Positions 5,019-5,104 of a stretch of 5,104 bases of DNA are shown here, piece after piece. Below the pieces are notes generated by a model. The model was not told the origin of the DNA. It saw only the letters and a program-made list of their open reading frames with translations, and searched no databases. The position numbers and the translations under genes were made by a program. How positions within the stretch are numbered: the first letter of the stretch is position 1; every line of letters begins with the position of its first letter. Source of the stretch: CAZTAR01 sp043813895 (GTDB lineage: Bacteria; Planctomycetota; Phycisphaerae; UBA1845; UTPLA1); contig JBDRKQ010000143.1 of assembly GCA_043813895.1 (NCBI GenBank), forward strand, positions 1 through 5,104. The letters run 5' to 3'.

Positions 5019-5104
5019 CGTGGGATAGTAAGGTCAACGCCTTGATCGTGTTTTGAGTGCAGGTGGCAAACACACTTCCGAGAACCTCTTGAGCGCGAGC
5101 ACCG
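5019..5104 (+). other. Window end: no complete gene, open frame with a CFEC motif
   Basis: No start codon with a ribosome binding site and no RNA gene is seen. From 5046 to the window end, the frame of the preceding small gene is open again after TGA codons at 5016 and 5043. It encodes SCFECRWQTHFREPLEREH. This may be the continuation of a disrupted gene; it is too short to assign. Confidence 0.3.

Overview
The window is bacterial accessory DNA of moderately high GC. It holds one complete insertion sequence (1-2679) followed by a small operon-like group that looks unrelated to it (about 3040-5018). No feature fixes the phylum. Gene families, Shine-Dalgarno-like sites and TGA/TAA stops all say Bacteria, and I go no further than that.

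Region 1 (1-2679) is an IS66-family element whose two ends are both visible. Inverted repeats at 1-22 and 2658-2679 match at 21 of 22 positions and begin with the GTAA typical of IS66 ends. Between them are two genes: an IS66 DDE transposase (97-1758) and a DUF4338/DruA-family protein (1755-2651). The genes overlap by the four bases ATGA, and the second stops only 6 bp before the right repeat. The layout is therefore repeat, transposase, DruA-like, repeat, with almost no spare DNA. The tnpA and tnpB genes of classical three-gene IS66 elements are absent. DruA is best known from type I Druantia anti-phage systems, but no other Druantia gene is present, so here it looks like an accessory gene of the transposon.

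Region 2 (2680-3077) is about 400 bp with no convincing gene. It contains three GC-rich palindromes, two purine-rich GGAGG clusters and, at its right edge, a candidate promoter.

Region 3 (3078-5018) holds a small ribbon-helix-helix DNA-binding protein (3078-3332), an adenylosuccinate-lyase-like enzyme (3390-4835) and a 59-codon reading frame (4839-5018) that starts 3 bp after the lyase stop behind a good ribosome binding site. All three are on the + strand and could be co-transcribed. The lyase keeps the catalytic and phosphate-binding residues of adenylosuccinate lyase, so a nucleotide-like substrate is likely. A regulator beside it and the lack of other purine genes suggest a specialised role rather than housekeeping purB. 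The last small frame may be a longer gene broken by indels in a G-rich tract and a T run. The final 86 bp hold no complete gene.
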